Positions 1 to 10,317 of a stretch of 64,000 nt of DNA are shown here, piece by piece. This DNA is from CAMFLJ01 sp963702555 (lineage in GTDB: Bacteria; Actinomycetota; Acidimicrobiia; Acidimicrobiales; Acidimicrobilacustridaceae), in assembly GCA_963702555.1 (NCBI GenBank), contig CAVPCW010000014.1, positions 310,001-374,000 on the forward strand. Direction: 5' to 3'. The position numbers were made by a program, and so were the translations under genes. Positions within the stretch are counted from its first letter, which is position 1. Every line of letters starts with the position of its first letter. A model generated the notes under the pieces. That model was not told where the DNA came from, did not search any database, and worked only from the letters and a program-made list of their open reading frames with translations.

Positions 1-646
1 GCTGCCACCGGGGACCACGAGGCCCTGGTAGTCCTGGGGCGAGCGGATGCCGTTGTCGGTGTCGAAGGAGAGGTCGACGGTGGCCTCGCCCGGGAACGGG
101 TTGAACAGCGCCAGGTAGATCTCGGACTGACCGACGCGGCTGGACCCGGCGGGGAAGTACCACTCCGCGCTCGGTGAGGAGGCGCAGTCGGAGACGGAGC
201 GGCCGGTCGGGCCGCTGAGGTCGTGGGCGACGGTGACCTCGCCGCCGGTGGTCTCGACCAGCGCAGCCGCCCATGGCGCCTGCACCTGGTCGCTGACCTT
301 GAGGTCCGACCGGCTGTGGGCGGGGACTGGTCACCGGGACGGCCTTGGGCGCGCCCCCTCGGGGAACAGGGTGACGGTGCCGGAGGCATCGGTGTCGGAG
401 GCGTTCGAGATGGCGACGACCTGCTCGGCCGCGCCCGCACCGTCGCCCGACGTCGACCCCGGTGGCCGACCCGGCGGCGCAGTACCAGGTGCTGCTGGGC
501 GTGCCCGGCGCCGCTGCGGTGGCGGTGAGGTCGGAGAGGCGGACGGCCGGGCCCGACGTGTCATCGTCGCGGGACTGGACCACCAGGCCCGCGACCAGGA
601 GCAACGGGAGGACGATGAGCGCCGGCAGGCGGCGGGTGCGGTTCAT
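1..646 (-). CDS. DUF5719 family secreted protein (3' end outside window, frameshifted)
   Basis: No function is known. The start ATG at 646 follows a good ribosome site (GGAGGTCACG). Residues 1 to about 25 (MNRTRRLPALIVLPLLLVAG) form a signal peptide or membrane anchor. Downstream the pieces read ISNASDTDASGTVTLFP and SSPSAEWYFPAGSSRVGQ, with repeated beta-strand Asn/Ala/Gly-rich motifs as in DUF5719 proteins. The reading frame changes near 460, 350 and 310, so the chain must be assembled from three frames. It lies directly behind the giant GT2/membrane glycosyltransferase, a pairing common in actinobacteria, which suggests a shared role at the cell surface. The family call comes from sequence character and context. 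Confidence 0.6.
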   Translation of the reverse strand, partial: MNRTRRLPALIVLPLLLVAGLVVQSRDDDTSGPAVRLSDLTATAAAPGTPSSTWYCAAGSATGVDVGRRCGRGRAGRRHLERLRHRCLRHRHPVPRGGAPKAVPVTSPRPQPVGPQGQRPGAGAMGGCAGRDHRRRGHRRPRPQRPDRPLRLRLRLLTERGVVLPRRVQPRRSVRDLPGAVQPVPGRGHRRPLLRHRQRHPLAPGLPGPRGPRWQ

Positions 647-872
647 CGTGACCTCCGGCGGCGACCGCGGCGGCCGGTCGCGGGCTGGTCGGCCCCGCCC
701 GGCGACGGGCTGTCGTCCGATGGGCGCGACCACCACGGGACGGCCATCGTCGGAAGGTCGCCACCCGTGGGCCCGTCGGCGAGCAACTCGATCGAGGTCG
801 GCGCCGATCACCACGTGAGCGGGGGCCTCGGGTGCGGCCGGGGCGGCCGGCTGGAGCTCCGTGCTCTCGTCC

Positions 873-3800
873 TCACGAACCCGCGACGCGGATCAGGTAG
901 ACGAAGGCGATGAGCCACAGCAGCACCTGGCCGCCGAGGGCCAGCCAGCGGGCGACCGGTGTGTCGAAGCGGAGGTTGGCGGCGCCGGCCTGCTCGACGG
1001 GGAAGCTGTTCGCCCAGCCCAACGCCTCGGCGGACGGCACGTCGGTGCCGTCGACCTCGAGCGTCCAGCCGTCGCCCGCGGCCGACACGAAGAGCTCCCC
1101 GGACGAGTCGACGGTGCCGGACCAGTCGGAGTAGCCCTCGATGTCGGGGAGCACCGCCGGCGCCTGGGCCAGGCCGGGGACGATCCGATCGGTCAGGGCC
1201 TCGCCACCCGGCGGGAGCGCCGTGCCCGCCGGCAGGAGTGCCCGCGACGGGCCGTAGGCCGCGTTCTCGTAGACGCGCACGCCGGGGTTCACCGTGACCG
1301 AGTCGAGGTCGAGCTGCCCGTCGAGCACGGCCAGCAGATCGCTCGGGACGTAGGTCGTGTCGCGGGCGTAGGGGTCAGGGGCCGGTGCGAGGGGCACGAC
1401 GATGTAGCGCACCGCCATCGGGGCCAGCGAGCGCGCCGAGGCGGGTGGTGCCTCCCGAGGCAGCGACCTGCAGCGCCGACTCGGTCTCGGAGGCGGCGCC
1501 CAGGGCGCCGGCCCACTCCTCGGCCACCGTCGGCGTGCCCGCCGAGGACGTGGCGAAGGCGAGGACCCGGTTGGGGCCGAGGTCGTCGACCGCAGGGGCG
1601 TCGAGGCGCCACCCGGCGAGCGGGAGGGCGCTGGCGTCGCCGATCCAGAGCACCCGGGCGGTCTGGGCGTCGGTCGGCGTGTCGAGGAACGACGAGCGTG
1701 CGGTCGTAGTCGCCCCGGGGCAGGTCCCAGCGGCCGGAGAGGACGGTGCCGAGCGCGGGCAGCAACGCCATCACGAAGGCGGCGCCGGCGAGCAGCGACA
1801 CGATCTGGCGCCAGCCGAAGTGGTAGTCGGGCAGGTCGACCTCGAAGGCGGCCATGCCGAGACCGGCGGCGAGGGCCAGGCCGACGGCAGCCGGTGCGAG
1901 CAGCACGTCGGGCCCTGGGAGGACGTCGGTCAGCCAGCCCTGGCCGGCGACCCACGCCACGCCGATGCCGAGCCGCGGCCAGGACCCAGCCCCGCACCGC
2001 CCATCCCAGCCGCCACCGGCGTCCGATCAGGAGGGGCAGCGGCCGCGGTGACGAGCAGCGCCCAGCCGAACATGCCGTTGCCGAACGGGCCGGTGGCGAA
2101 GCGCAGCAGCTCGCCGAGGCCGAGGTCGTACCCGCTGGTGCGTGCTCACCCCGACCACGGCCTCCCAGCCGTCGGCGGCCGAGAGGCTCCACGGGCAGCT
2201 GCAGCACCACGGCCGACGAGTGCACCGCCGACGCCGACCAGCCAGCACCCGACCAGCGCCAGTGGCCTGGCCGGCGAGCAGCCCACCGAGCACGAGCGCG
2301 ACGGCGCATCCGACCACGACCAGCACGATGGCGGGCTCGACGGTGGCGGCCAGGGCGCGTGAGGACACCGACGGCGACCACGCGGTGCAGCGAGCGGCCG
2401 CGATCGCACGCCGGGCCCGGCGCTGCCGCCGAGGTCGCCGAACGGGGCGACCCGGCTCGGCCGCGGCCAACTGGCCGAGCACCCACGGGCACCGCCGCGT
2501 AGGCGACGAGGCCGCCCCACCGGGCCTCGGCCATGGCGTTGGCGGGCAGACGGGACGATGACGTAGGCGACGGTGGCGACGATGCGGGCCCGGCGGGAGC
2601 CGACCGGCTTCGTGAATCGCCACATGCCGATGGCGCCGACCGGCCACAGGCCGAGGATCAGCACCTTGCGGAGCACGCCGACGGCGCCGAGGAACACCAC
2701 GCCGAGACCACCGAAGATGCCGAAGCCGGTGGGAGCCGGGGCGGTGGAGCCGAGGCCGACGGTCTGGAAGCCGCTGATCCAGCGGCTGAGCATCTGGCCG
2801 GGGCCGAGGAAGGGCTGGAAGTCGCCGACGGCCGGGATGTCGCCGCGACCGAAGAGCAGCTCACGGCTGCCGAGCAGCAGGAACACCACGATGAGGCGCC
2901 CACACCACGACCGAGGTGGTGGCCTTGGCGGTCCCGGATGTTCGAGACACGAAGTCGCGGCGGCCGCTGTCGTCGCGGCCGAGCTGGGCCCGGACGAAGG
3001 CCGACAGGCGGGCGCTCCCCCGGCTCTGGAACGAGCGGACGTCGCCGTCGGGGGCCTGGCGGACGGCCGCGAGGTCGTCGGCGACGATGCCGGGCCGACC
3101 GCCGTGGCGCGACGTTCCAGAGCCACGCCGAGGCCGATGTCGCGGGCGTGGCGGAGACGACCGAGGAGCGATGGACTGCACGACCTCCATGAACGCGAGC
3201 AGCAGCGCGAGCGGGGAGGTGCGGAGGCGGGTGCCGAAGCGTCGGTCGACGTGCGCATGGCCCGGAGGCGGTGACGCTGCTGGAGCCGACGGCGGTCGTC
3301 GACGGGGCGGCGCACGCCGAGCGCCTCGAGGTGGGCGACCCGGGCCGCCGGGGCGACGATGACCCGGGCGCCGGCGACATGGGCCCGCCAGCACGAGGTC
3401 GAGATCGTCGCCGTGGAAGGTGATCGACCGGTCGAAGCCACCCGAGGGCCTCGAAGAGGTCGGCCCGCACGAGGGTGGCCGCGCCGGGGACGTAGAAGAC
3501 GTCGCGGACGGCATCGTGCTGGGACTGGTCGAGGTCGCCCCGCTCGACGTAGTGCGACGGGCTGCCCGTAGCGGTCGGAGCCCATGCCGACTGCGACAGC
3601 AGAGCGGCGTCGTCGGCCCAGTGCACGAGCTTGGGGCCGACCACGCCGGCGTTGGACCGGTAGGCCTCCTCGACCATCAGGCGGACGGTGTCGGGGGCCA
3701 GGCGCACGTCGTCGTGGCAGAGCAGGTGGAACGCGGCGCCCTGCACCGCGCCGAGGGCCTCGTCGGCCGCGGTGGCGAAGCCAGGGTCGGTGTCGAGTCG

Positions 3801-4065
3801 GCGGAGGTGGGCCGTCGGCAGCACGGCCGCCACCCGGTCCGCGCAGGACTGCGGCATCAGCGCTGGCGGCGTCGACCACGAGCACGGAGATGTTCGGGTA
3901 GTCCTGGGCGGCGATGCTGCGCGAGCGTCTCCTCGAACCACCAGCCGGGGTCGTGCGCGACGACGGCGACGACCACGGCCGGCGCGGGCCCCGGAGGGTC
4001 GTCGGGCCCGGAACCGGGGTCACCGGCGTCGCGGGTCCGTACGGGGGGTCTTCCGGGACAGTCAC
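873..4065 (-). CDS. Giant GT2 glycosyltransferase with C-terminal membrane domain (multiply frameshifted)
   Basis: The N-terminal part is a GT-A family 2 glycosyltransferase: IAAQDYPNISVLVVDAA, then the metal/nucleotide region LLCHDDVRLAPDTVRL, GVVGPKLVHW and VFYVPGAATLVRADLFEALG. The C-terminal two thirds is hydrophobic (for example VFLGAVGVLRKVLILGLWPV) and ends LLWLIAFVYLIRV, so the enzyme is membrane-embedded and probably uses a lipid-linked or surface acceptor. About 1060 codons fits the actinobacterial GT2/membrane proteins found next to DUF5719. More than six frame changes break it. The visible stop at 873 may be false: another frame continues to a TGA overlapping the ATG of the DUF5719 gene at 646. 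Donor sugar unknown. Confidence 0.72.
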
Positions 4066-4115
4066 GACGACCGGCGAGGCTAGTCGTCCCGTCGTCGATC
4101 GCGGTTCACCCCGTG

Positions 4116-4121
4116 TACGCT
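4116..4121 (+). promoter_or_regulatory. Leaderless -10 box TACGCT for the small ORF/GT4 operon
   Basis: TACGCT is followed by six bases and then ATG at 4128, so transcription should begin at or next to the start codon. No ribosome site precedes the ATG. Confidence 0.5.
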
Positions 4122-4127
4122 GGGACT

Positions 4128-4324
4128 ATGGCACCGGACCCGCTCGACGACATCCGGAACGGCGCACGCGACGCCGTCTACATGGGGGTCGGCCTGGGCA
4201 TCCTGGGCTTCCAGCAGCCTGCAGGTGCGGCGCCGCGAGCTCGAGAAGGCCCTCGGGGTGGCGGCTCCCCCCGTCCCCCGACAGCCTCGGCCGCCTCGTC
4301 GGCCGGCTGACCCGCCAGGGCTGA
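4128..4324 (+). CDS. Small hypothetical protein, about 65 residues (frameshifted)
   Basis: Too short and broken to stand out as one frame. It starts MAPDPLDDIRNGARDAVYMG, followed by a short hydrophobic stretch (VGLGILGFQ). After one extra base near 4219 it continues LQVRRRELEKALG, and after another in a C run near 4270 it ends PDSLGRLVGRLTRQG with TGA at 4322-4324. The downstream GT4 start follows six bases later, so they are probably co-transcribed. An amphipathic, Arg-rich end after a hydrophobic segment suggests a membrane-associated accessory peptide, but no family is recognised. Confidence 0.5.
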
Positions 4325-4330
4325 CCGAGC

Positions 4331-5497
4331 TTGCGCCTCGCCTTCGACGCCACCTCGCTGCTCGGCGCCCGCACCGGGGTCGGCACCGTTCACCGACGAG
4401 CTGCTGGCCCGCCTCGCGACCGCGGCCCGACCTCGACGTCACCGCCTTCGCCGTCACCCGTGCGCGGGGCCGGGCCGATGGCCGACGAGCTGCCGGCCGG
4501 GGTCACGGCGGTGCCCCGGCCGATGGTCGGCCCGACCGCTGCGGTGGTGCTGGCGCCGCTTCGACCACCCGCCGATCGAGTGGTGGACCGGCGCCGTCGA
4601 CGTGGTGCACGGGCCCAACTTCGTCGTCCCGCCGGCCCGACGGGCGGCCGAGGTCGTCGACCGTCCACGACCTCACCTGCGTGCGGTTCCCGGAGATGTG
4701 CACCCCCGACGTGCTCCAGGTGCCCGGCCTGCTGCGCCGGGCGATCGCCCGACGGGGCATGGGTGCACACGGTCTCGGAGTTCGTCGCCGCCGAGGTCGT
4801 CGAGGCCTTCGGCGTCGACCCCTCCCGGGTGGTGGCGATCCCCAACGGCGCCCCGACCTCCAGCTCGGCCCCCGATGCGCCGCACCGCTCCCGCCGGGCC
4901 GGGCCGCTCGCAGGCGGCGGACCGCTACGTGCTGGCCCTCGGCACCCTCGAGCCCCGCAAGGACCTCCCCACCTGGTCCGGGCCTTCGACGAGCTCGCCG
5001 GTGACGACGCCGAACTGCGTGCTCGTGCTGGCCGGGCCCGACGGGTGGGGGCGCCGAGCAGGTCACGCGCCGCCATCGACGCCGCCCGCCACGGCCGGCG
5101 GATCCGCCGGCTCGGGTGGGTCGACGACCGCGACCCGCGATGCCCTGCTGGTCGGCGCCGAGGTCGTTCGCCTACCCCTCGGTCTACGAGGGCTTCGGGC
5201 TTCCCCCGCTCGAGGCGCTCGCCAGCGGCACCCCCGTGGTCGCCACGCGGCCGGTGCCCTGCCCGAGGTGCTCGGCGACGCCGCCGAGTGGGCGGAGCCG
5301 GCGACACCGACTCGCTCGCTGCCGCCCTGCGGGCGGTGCTCGGCGACCCCGCCCGCGGCGCCGCCATCGTCGAGGCCGGGCACGGGCGGCTCGACCACTA
5401 CTCGTGGGACCGCACCGCCGCCGGCGTGGTCCAGCTCTACCGTCGCGCTGCCGATGGCCTGGTGAACGGCGCCGGGGCCGACCCGGGCCTGCCCTAA
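4331..5497 (+). CDS. GT4 family glycosyltransferase (frameshifted)
   Basis: A GT-B retaining glycosyltransferase that would transfer a nucleotide sugar to a growing surface glycan. From the TTG at 4331 the reading is LRLAFDATSLLGARTGVGT, then VVHGPNFVVPPAR, TVHDLTCVRFPEMCTPDVL, VHTVSEFVAAEVVEAFGVD, SRVVAIPNGA, LALGTLEPRKDLP and the donor-site motif EGFGLPPLEALASGTPVVAT, ending with TAA at 5497. At least eight frame changes lie between 4385 and 5290. It belongs with rmd and gmd in one plus-strand run, so a GDP-deoxyhexose (for example D-rhamnose) is a reasonable donor. That is context only; the acceptor cannot be predicted. Confidence 0.8.
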   Translation: MRLAFDATSLLGARTGVGTVHRRAAGPPRDRGPTSTSPPSPSPVRGAGPMADELPAGVTAVPRPMVGPTAAVVLAPLRPPADRVVDRRRRRGARAQLRRPAGPTGGRGRRPSTTSPACGSRRCAPPTCSRCPACCAGRSPDGAWVHTVSEFVAAEVVEAFGVDPSRVVAIPNGAPTSSSAPDAPHRSRRAGPLAGGGPLRAGPRHPRAPQGPPHLVRAFDELAGDDAELRARAGRARRVGAPSRSRAAIDAARHGRRIRRLGWVDDRDPRCPAGRRRGRSPTPRSTRASGFPRSRRSPAAPPWSPRGRCPARGARRRRRVGGAGDTDSLAAALRAVLGDPARGAAIVEAGHGRLDHYSWDRTAAGVVQLYRRAADGLVNGAGADPGLP

Positions 5498-5555
5498 GCT
5501 GGGCGCTCCCGCTCCCGGGCTCGACCGGGGGCCCACCTCGGGGAAGCTCGCCACG

Positions 5556-6470
5556 ATGAAGGCCCTCGTCACCGGCTCGGCCGGGTTCGTCGGACGTCAC
5601 CTGTGCCGCCCACCTCGAGGCCCACGGCGACGACGTCGTCGGCGTCGACCGCGCCGACGGCCCCGATCTGCTCGATGGGGATGGCCTGGCCGCCACCCTC
5701 GCCGAGGTCGCGACCCGACGTCGTCTACCACCTCGGCGGCTGGAGCGACGTCGGGTGCATCGTGGGAGCACCCACACGACGCCTTCCAGGCCAACGCCGA
5801 CGGCACGCTCAACCTGCTGCAGGCCTGTCAGGCCAACGGCGCCCCCCGGGTGCTGGCCGTCAGCAGCGCCGACGTCTACGGCCGGGTGCAGCCCGACGAG
5901 CTGCCCATCACGAGGACGCCCCCTTCCGACCGGTCACCCCCTACGCCGCCAGCAAGATCGCGGCCGACCAGCTCGGCCTGCAGGCCTGGCTCGGCTACGG
6001 GCTCGAGGTGCTCCGGGTGCGGGCGTTCAACCACCTGGGCCCCGGCCAGACCACGGCCTTCGTGGCCCCGGCCCTCGCCGAGCGGATCGCCCTCAACGAG
6101 CGCGACGGCTCCGACGTGGTGCCGGTCGGCAACCTCACGCCGCGCCGCGACATCACCGACGTCCGCGACGTCGTGCAGGCCTACCGGCTGCTCGATGGCC
6201 CACGGCGAGCCCGGCGAGGCCTACAACGTCTGCACCGGCCGCGACCTGTCGATCGGCGAGCTCGCCGAGCACCTCGTGGCCCTCGCCGCCCACCCCATGC
6301 GCCTCGAGCCCGACCCGGCGCTGCAGCGCCGGGTCGAGACGCCCGTGCTGCGGGGCGACAACGCCAAGCTCCGACGGGCCACCGGCTGGGAGCCCGAGAT
6401 CCCGCTCGACCAGACCCTCGCCGACGTGCTCGCCGAGCACCGGGCGCTGGTCGGGGCCACCTCGGCCTGA
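5556..6470 (+). CDS. rmd: GDP-4-dehydro-6-deoxy-D-mannose reductase (frameshifted)
   Basis: An extended SDR enzyme reducing GDP-4-keto-6-deoxy-D-mannose (the Gmd product next door) to GDP-D-rhamnose. The Rossmann motif GSAGFVGRHL is at residues 7-16. Then come VYHLGGWSDVG, AVSSADVYG, the catalytic tyrosine/lysine stretch VTPYAASKIAADQLG, and LRVRAFNHLGPGQ. The Rmd-like signature VPVGNLTPRRDITDVRDVV and the ending TGWEPEIPLDQTLADVL favour Rmd over other epimerases. Frame changes occur near 5598, 5710, 5770, 5913 and 6195, with total length still a multiple of three. GDP-6-deoxytalose synthesis is the main alternative. A hairpin (6493-6511) follows the gene. Confidence 0.8.
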   Translation: MKALVTGSAGFVGRHLCRPPRGPRRRRRRRRPRRRPRSARWGWPGRHPRRGRDPTSSTTSAAGATSGASWEHPHDAFQANADGTLNLLQACQANGAPRVLAVSSADVYGRVQPDELPITRTPPSDRSPPTPPARSRPTSSACRPGSATGSRCSGCGRSTTWAPARPRPSWPRPSPSGSPSTSATAPTWCRSATSRRAATSPTSATSCRPTGCSMAHGEPGEAYNVCTGRDLSIGELAEHLVALAAHPMRLEPDPALQRRVETPVLRGDNAKLRRATGWEPEIPLDQTLADVLAEHRALVGATSA

Positions 6471-6492
6471 CGGCCCGACCCGCCCTCTCCCG

Positions 6493-6511
6493 GGCCGCCG
6501 CCAGGGCGGCC
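6493..6511 (+). terminator. Hairpin after rmd
   Basis: Seven-base perfect stem GGCCGCC/GGCGGCC with a five-base loop. It has no T-tract, so termination is only probable. A TAGGAT box at 6513-6518 just downstream could promote gmd. Confidence 0.4.
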
Positions 6512-6576
6512 GTAGGATCCCCACACCGCCCGCCGGCCCCGAACCGGCGCAGAGAGACCCCGGAAAATCGGTCCTC

Positions 6577-7553
<977 letters not shown>

Positions 7554-8540
7554 TGATCGTCACCCTCGCCGGCGGGGTCGGCGCGGCCCGGATGCTCGCG
7601 GGCCTCGTCCAGGTCGTCGACCCCGCCGACCTGACGGCCGTCGTCAACGTCGGCGACGACCTCGTGCTGCACGGGCTGCACATCTCCCCCGACCTCGACA
7701 CCGTCACCTACACCCTCGCCGGCGCCATCAACACCGAGACCGGGTGGGGCCTCACCGGCGAGACGTGGCAGGCCATGGGCATGCTCGAGCGCTACGGCGG
7801 CGTGAGCTGGTTCGGCCTCGGCGACCGCGACCTCGGCACCCACCTCTACCGCACCCAGCGCCTGGCCGAGGGCGCCGACCTGTCCGCCGTCACCGCCGAG
7901 ATCGCGGCGGCGTGGGACCTCGGCCTCACGCTCGTGCCGGTCACCTACGACCCGCTGCGCACGATGGTGACCCTCGCCGCCGACGACGAGCCGGCCCCGA
8001 CTCCCCCGGCCTGCCCGCCGGCGCCGAGATCGGCTTCCAGGAGTACTTCGTGCAGCGCCACCACTCGGTGCCGGTGTCGTCGGTGCGCATCGCCGGGGCC
8101 GAGGCCGCCCGGCCCAGCCCCGGGGTGCTCGACGTCCCTCGCCGACCGCCGAGGCGATCGTGGTCGCCCCCTCCAACCCGATCGTGTCGATCGGGCCGGT
8201 GCTGGCCGTGCCCGGCGTGCACGAGGCCGTCGCCGCCCGGCGCGACCACGTCGTCGCCGTCTCGCCCATCGTCGCCGGCGCCGCCCTCAAGGGCCCCGCC
8301 GACCGCATGCTCGTCGAGCTCGGCCACGAGTCCTGCGTCGTCGGCGTCGCCCGCCTCTACGCCGCCTTCGCCGGCACCCTCGTGATCGACGAGGCCGACG
8401 CTGACCGGGTGGCCGAGGTCGAGGCCGAGGGCATGCGCTGCGTGGTCACCCCGACCGTCATGCGCACCCCCGAGACGGCCGCCGCCCTCGCCCGCACCAC
8501 CCTCGCCGCTGTCGGCGTCACGACGGAGGACACCCCATGA
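7554..8540 (+). CDS. cofD: 2-phospho-L-lactate transferase (F420 biosynthesis; frameshifted)
   Basis: CofD/FbiA transfers the phospholactyl or phosphoenolpyruvyl moiety to the deazaflavin Fo, giving F420-0 or its dehydro form. GTG at 7554 begins VIVTLAGGVGAARMLAGL directly after the gmd stop. Then come VNVGDDLVLHGLHISPDLDT, TYTLAGAINTETGWGL, WFGLGDRDLGTHLYRT and, after frame changes near 8000 and 8135, QEYFVQRHHSVPV, VVAPSNPIVSIGPVLAVPG and VVAVSPIVAG. These are hallmark CofD motifs for Fo, GDP and phosphate binding. Length 329 codons is typical. The stop overlaps the cofE start by four bases (ATGA), so the pair is translationally coupled. Cytoplasmic. Confidence 0.92.
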
Positions 8541-9253
8541 GCCGACTCACCGTCTTCGGGCTCGACGGCATCCCCGAGATCACCGTCGGCGCCGACCTGG
8601 CCGGGCTCATCGCCGAGGCCGCCATGCTCGGCAACGACACCGAGCTCGCCGACGGCGACGTCGTGGTCGTCACCCAGAAGATCGTGTCCAAGGCCGAGGA
8701 CCGCCTCGTGCCCGTCGACCCCGACGACCCCCTCTCCCACAAGCCCCTCGTCGAGCAGGAGTCGGTGCGCATCCTGCGCCGCCGCGGCGACCTCATCATC
8801 AGCGAGACCAGCCCACGGCTTCGTCTGCGCCAACGCCGGCATCGACCTGTCCAACGTCGAGCGGGGGTACGCCGCCCTGCTGCCCGTGGACTCCGACCGA
8901 TCGGCCCGCCGCATCCGCGACGGCCTGCGCCACCGGGCCGGCGTCGAGGTCGGCGGTGATCGTCTCCGACACCTTCGGCCGCACCTGGCGCCGGGGGGTC
9001 ACCGACGTCGCCATCGGCTGCGCCGGCATCGCCGGCATCGTCGACCTGCGGGGCACCCCCGACGCCCTCGGCCGCGAGATGCAGGTCACCGAGGTGGCCG
9101 TGGTCGACGAGATCGCCGCCGCCGCCGAGCTGGTGATGGGCAAGTCGACCGGCATCCCCGTGGCGGTCGTCCGGGGCGTCGACCCCGTTGGCTGCGCGAC
9201 GGCAGCGTGCACGACGAGATCGTGCGCAGCCCCGCGACGACCTCTTCCGCTAG
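8537..9253 (+). CDS. cofE: Coenzyme F420-0:L-glutamate ligase (frameshifted)
   Basis: Adds the first glutamates to F420-0. It starts MSRLTVFGLDGIPEITVGAD. Family motifs are GDVVVVTQKIVSKAEDR, the Glu-rich ESVRILRRRGDLIISET, then after an extra base near 8814 HGFVCANAGIDLSNV, LLPVDSDRSARRIRDG, IVSDTFGRTWRRGVTDVAIG and VVDEIAAAAELVMGKS. It ends IVRSPRDDLFR with TAG at 9251-9253. With 238 residues it equals the ligase alone and lacks the C-terminal nitroreductase-like domain of mycobacterial FbiB, which must be encoded elsewhere or be absent. Four indels (two extra bases, two missing) restore the frame exactly. Confidence 0.88.
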
Positions 9254-9269
9254 CCCCGCCCGAAGCGGC

Positions 9270-9300
9270 TCACCTGGTGTCGGATTCCGGCACGTGGTGA
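9270..9300. repeat. Intergenic palindrome, degenerate member of the GTGTCGGATTYCG family
   Basis: A 14-base imperfect inverted repeat (11 of 14 pairs) with a three-base loop lies between the convergent cofE and nucleotidyltransferase genes. Its centre GTGTCGGATTCCGGCAC nearly matches the centre of the 23905-23953 palindrome (GTGTCGGATTTCGACAC). The outer arms differ. Confidence 0.5.
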
Positions 9301-9317
9301 CCCACCTTGCGGGGTCA
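9298..9317 (-). terminator. Terminator hairpin containing the stop codon of the nucleotidyltransferase gene
   Basis: TGACCC and GGGTCA form a six-base perfect stem with an eight-base loop. On the minus strand the first TGA is the inferred stop at 9317-9315. A stop inside the stem recurs at 15747-15780 and 63661-63693. Confidence 0.45.
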
Positions 9318-10317
9318 GCCTCTTCGGGGAGGCGGGCGCCGTCGAGGTGGGCCGCGGCCCGGACCTCGTAGCGGTCGCCGATGACGGTCATGCCCGAGAG
9401 CACCGCACCCTCGCCGATGCGGGCCCGGCGCCGATGACGGAGCCGTCGACCAGGACCCGGGGGTCGAGGCGGGCACCGGGGAGGATCACCGAGTCACGAT
9501 GATGGCGTGCTCACCGATCTTCACGCCGGCCATGACGACCGAGTGGTCGACCACGGCGTGGGGTGGATGTCGGCACCGGGGTGCACGGCCGGCTCGGCGG
9601 CGCCCCGCACGCCGTCGATGAGGTCGAGCTGGACCTCGACGTAGGTGTTCGGGGTGCCGGCGTCGACCCAGTAGGAGTCGCTGTGAGCGCGTACAGCGTG
9701 CCGGCGGCGACCATCGCCGGGAAGGTCTCGCGCTCGATGGAGACCTTGCGGCCGCCCGGGATGCGCTCGAGCACCGAGGGCTCGAGCACGTAGGTGCCGG
9801 CGTTGATCCAGTTGGTGGGGGCGGTGCCGGGGGCGGGCTTCTCGACGAAGGCGGTGACCCGGCCCTTGTCGTCGATGGGCACGACGCCGTAGCGGGACGG
9901 GTCGTCGACCGGGGTGAGGGCGATGGTGCCCTCGGCGCCCGGCTCGCGGTGGAACGTCCCAGAGCTCGGAGACGTCGAGGTCGGTGAGCACGTCGCCGTT
10001 GACCACGACGAAGGTGTCGTCGATGCCGGCCGAGGCGGCGGCGAAGCCGCACCGCGCCGGCGGTGTCGAGCGGCTCGGGCTCGACCGCGTAGTGCAGGGC
10101 GACGCCGGCGCACTGCCCGTCGGGGTAGGCGTCCATGAAGGCGTCGGGGCGGTAGCCCGAGCGACAGCACGGCGTCGGTGACGCCGTGCGCCGCGAGCGC
10201 GCCGACGACCCGCTCGATCATGGGCCGGTCGACGATCGGGAGCATCTGCTTGGGGGTCGTCCAGGTCAGCGGGCGGAGACGGGTCCCGAACCCGCCGACC
10301 AGGACCACCGCCTTCAC
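9315..10317 (-). CDS. Sugar-phosphate nucleotidyltransferase, likely mannose-1-phosphate guanylyltransferase (frameshifted)
   Basis: Makes an NDP-sugar from NTP and sugar-1-phosphate. GTG at 10317 begins VKAVVLVGGFGTRLRPLTW, the nucleotide-binding signature. Then come KQMLPIVDRPMIERVV, VVNGDVLTDLDVSEL, RYGVVPIDDKGRVTAFVEKP, NWINAGTYVLEPSVLERIPG and DSYWVDAGTPNTYVEVQLDL. A C-terminal left-handed beta-helix follows (GVKIGEHAIIV, DGSVIGAGPRIGEGAVLSG). About 334 codons fits ManC/GMPP-type enzymes, and the location beside gmd/rmd/fcl fits GDP-mannose supply; base specificity is not proven. Frame changes occur near 10165, 10060, 9960, 9690, 9570, 9500 and 9430. The GTG overlaps the upstream stop (GTGA). 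The true end is inferred to be the TGA at 9315 inside a hairpin. Confidence 0.8.

Noticed and set aside
233..913. Long plus-strand open frames through 200-3600 and 14100-14760
   Set aside because: Low-complexity Arg/Gly/Pro translations with no family motifs. They are antisense to the recognisable minus-strand genes and are a product of high GC.
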